Assembly: GCF_044142105.1 (NCBI RefSeq)
Contig: NZ_JBGTYM010000010.1
Coordinates: forward strand, 1 to 64,000
Direction: 5' to 3'
DNA: 64,000 nt
Source: Pseudogemmobacter sp044142105
GTDB taxonomy: Bacteria; Pseudomonadota; Alphaproteobacteria; Rhodobacterales; Rhodobacteraceae
Shown: positions 63,428 through 64,000 of the stretch, one piece after another
Numbering within the stretch: the first letter of the stretch is position 1
Layout: every line of letters begins with the position of its first letter
The notes under the pieces: generated by a model
What the model was told of the DNA's origin: nothing
The model's database searches: none
What the model saw: the letters and a program-made list of their open reading frames with translations, nothing else
Translations under genes and position numbers: made by a program

Positions 63428-64000
63428 ATGGCAGCAAGATCACATGCCGGGGTGCAAAGCGCCGCGCAGGAAGCCCGTCGCATCCTGAGCCTGACCGAAG
63501 TCAGGGCGGACTGGGACGAGGATGCCGGGCGCGGCCCCATGCCGGGGCTGTTCCTCTGGGCAGGCGGCGCGACACGCGGGCAGGCGGCGCGTGACCTTGC
63601 CGTGAAACGGCTTGCGGATGTCGAGGACAGGCCCGTGCGGCCCGCCTTTGCCCGGCTGGCCGAGGCGGCAGGGCTTGCTGCGCAGGATCGTCCGCATGAC
63701 GTCTATGAAATGCTGTTCCAGCATTTGCGCGACCGCGCCCCAGTTGTGGTCGAGATCGCGGCCGGGACGGCGGAGCAGGGCGGATTGCCGCTTTATGGCC
63801 GGGTCTGGGCCGAATATTTCCCCGGCGCGCGGGTGACGGTGCTGGGCCCGGGGCCCGCGCCGGAAGGCTGGCCCGCGGAGGGGCCGGACTGGCATTGGGC
63901 CGGGCCGGAGCGGCGCAAGGGATTTGCCCGCGGGATGCGGCTGGCGCTGGCCGACGGGCCTGCCCCGCAGGTCGCGGTGGACAGCGGTGGCCAGAGCAGC
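63428..64000 (+). CDS. Unidentified protein, possibly SAM methyltransferase-like (3' end outside)
   Basis: ATG 63428 follows an AACGGGGACGGG leader and opens 191 codons without a stop to the window end. After a polar N-terminal region, residues 95-145 read PHDVYEMLFQHLRDRAPVVV, then EIAAGTAEQGGLPLYGRVWA and EYFPGARVTVLGPGP. This resembles the EIG.GxGGSLxxWxxYFPxAxVxGxD pattern of macrocin-type O-methyltransferases, but the glycine motif is weak. The family call is uncertain. Confidence 0.55.
   Translation, partial: MAARSHAGVQSAAQEARRILSLTEVRADWDEDAGRGPMPGLFLWAGGATRGQAARDLAVKRLADVEDRPVRPAFARLAEAAGLAAQDRPHDVYEMLFQHLRDRAPVVVEIAAGTAEQGGLPLYGRVWAEYFPGARVTVLGPGPAPEGWPAEGPDWHWAGPERRKGFARGMRLALADGPAPQVAVDSGGQSS

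Overview
The window is a high-GC stretch (locally about 63-68 % by eye) of an alphaproteobacterial chromosome, most likely Rhodobacterales (Rhodobacter/Paracoccus type). Pointers are the class I PHB locus with CTGC-N3-GCAG PhaR operators, tetrameric sarcosine oxidase, ThyX instead of ThyA, a dnaG-rpoD pair with GANTC sites, HlyU and MeaB genes, and several copies of a G-rich intergenic repeat ending in GATATTTG..AGAAGAAG that I associate with this order. The genus is not resolved. No tRNA, rRNA, CRISPR array, prophage or intact insertion sequence is visible.

Layout. 0-5.7 kb: soxBDAG sarcosine oxidase. 5.9-8.0 kb: a DegT-type aminotransferase and a LysR regulator. 8.0-12.7 kb: the PHB locus (phaR, phaP, phaC on the minus strand, phaZ divergent) with three PhaR operators. 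12.7-15.8 kb: a minus-strand run of three alpha/beta hydrolases behind a DNA glycosylase. 16-18 kb: thrS. 18.1-20.6 kb: a four-gene bufferin-type RiPP operon (DUF2282 precursor, DUF692/MNIO enzyme, DUF2063 partner, DoxX membrane protein). 20.8-24.5 kb: cspA, an ArsC-like reductase, a peptidoglycan-binding protein, a Phd/Doc pair whose Doc lacks the Fic histidine, a REP-associated transposase remnant, and thyX. 24.6-26.9 kb: a surface lipoprotein with its Slam translocon. 27-29 kb: gloA, ribD, nrdR. 29.2-32.1 kb: a dienelactone hydrolase and small proteins. 32.1-36.2 kb: dnaG-rpoD. 36.3-45.5 kb: an amine/amino-acid ABC transporter followed by two glutamine-synthetase-like ligases, a class I amidotransferase and an FAD oxidoreductase, which together look like a gamma-glutamylation catabolic pathway. 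45.6-48.6 kb: a PhnD-like protein, TerB, PhzF, RlmJ. 48.6-51 kb: a small accessory islet (BrnA-like, Phd/RelE, an AT-rich ORF). 51-57 kb: lepA, a phosphatase, a flavin protein, PCuAC with DUF2946, rpmB. 57.3-60.6 kb: meaB, argF, argD. 60.8-64 kb: a serine hydrolase, DUF1993, an isochorismatase-family hydrolase and a gene cut by the window end.

How the parts connect. Two separate loci point to copper handling: the buf operon and PCuAC/DUF2946. Carbon storage is complete, with synthesis, granule protein, repressor and depolymerase. Amine nitrogen is drawn from sarcosine (sox) and probably from polyamines or related amines (the 36-45 kb cluster). The most interesting items are the bufferin operon with an intergenic repeat set just before its modifying enzyme, the Slam/lipoprotein pair, the Doc homologue and the hydrolase that have each lost a key catalytic residue, and the GANTC cluster ahead of rpoD. 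Start sites were chosen by eye from ribosome-binding sites and family length; nothing was searched against a database.
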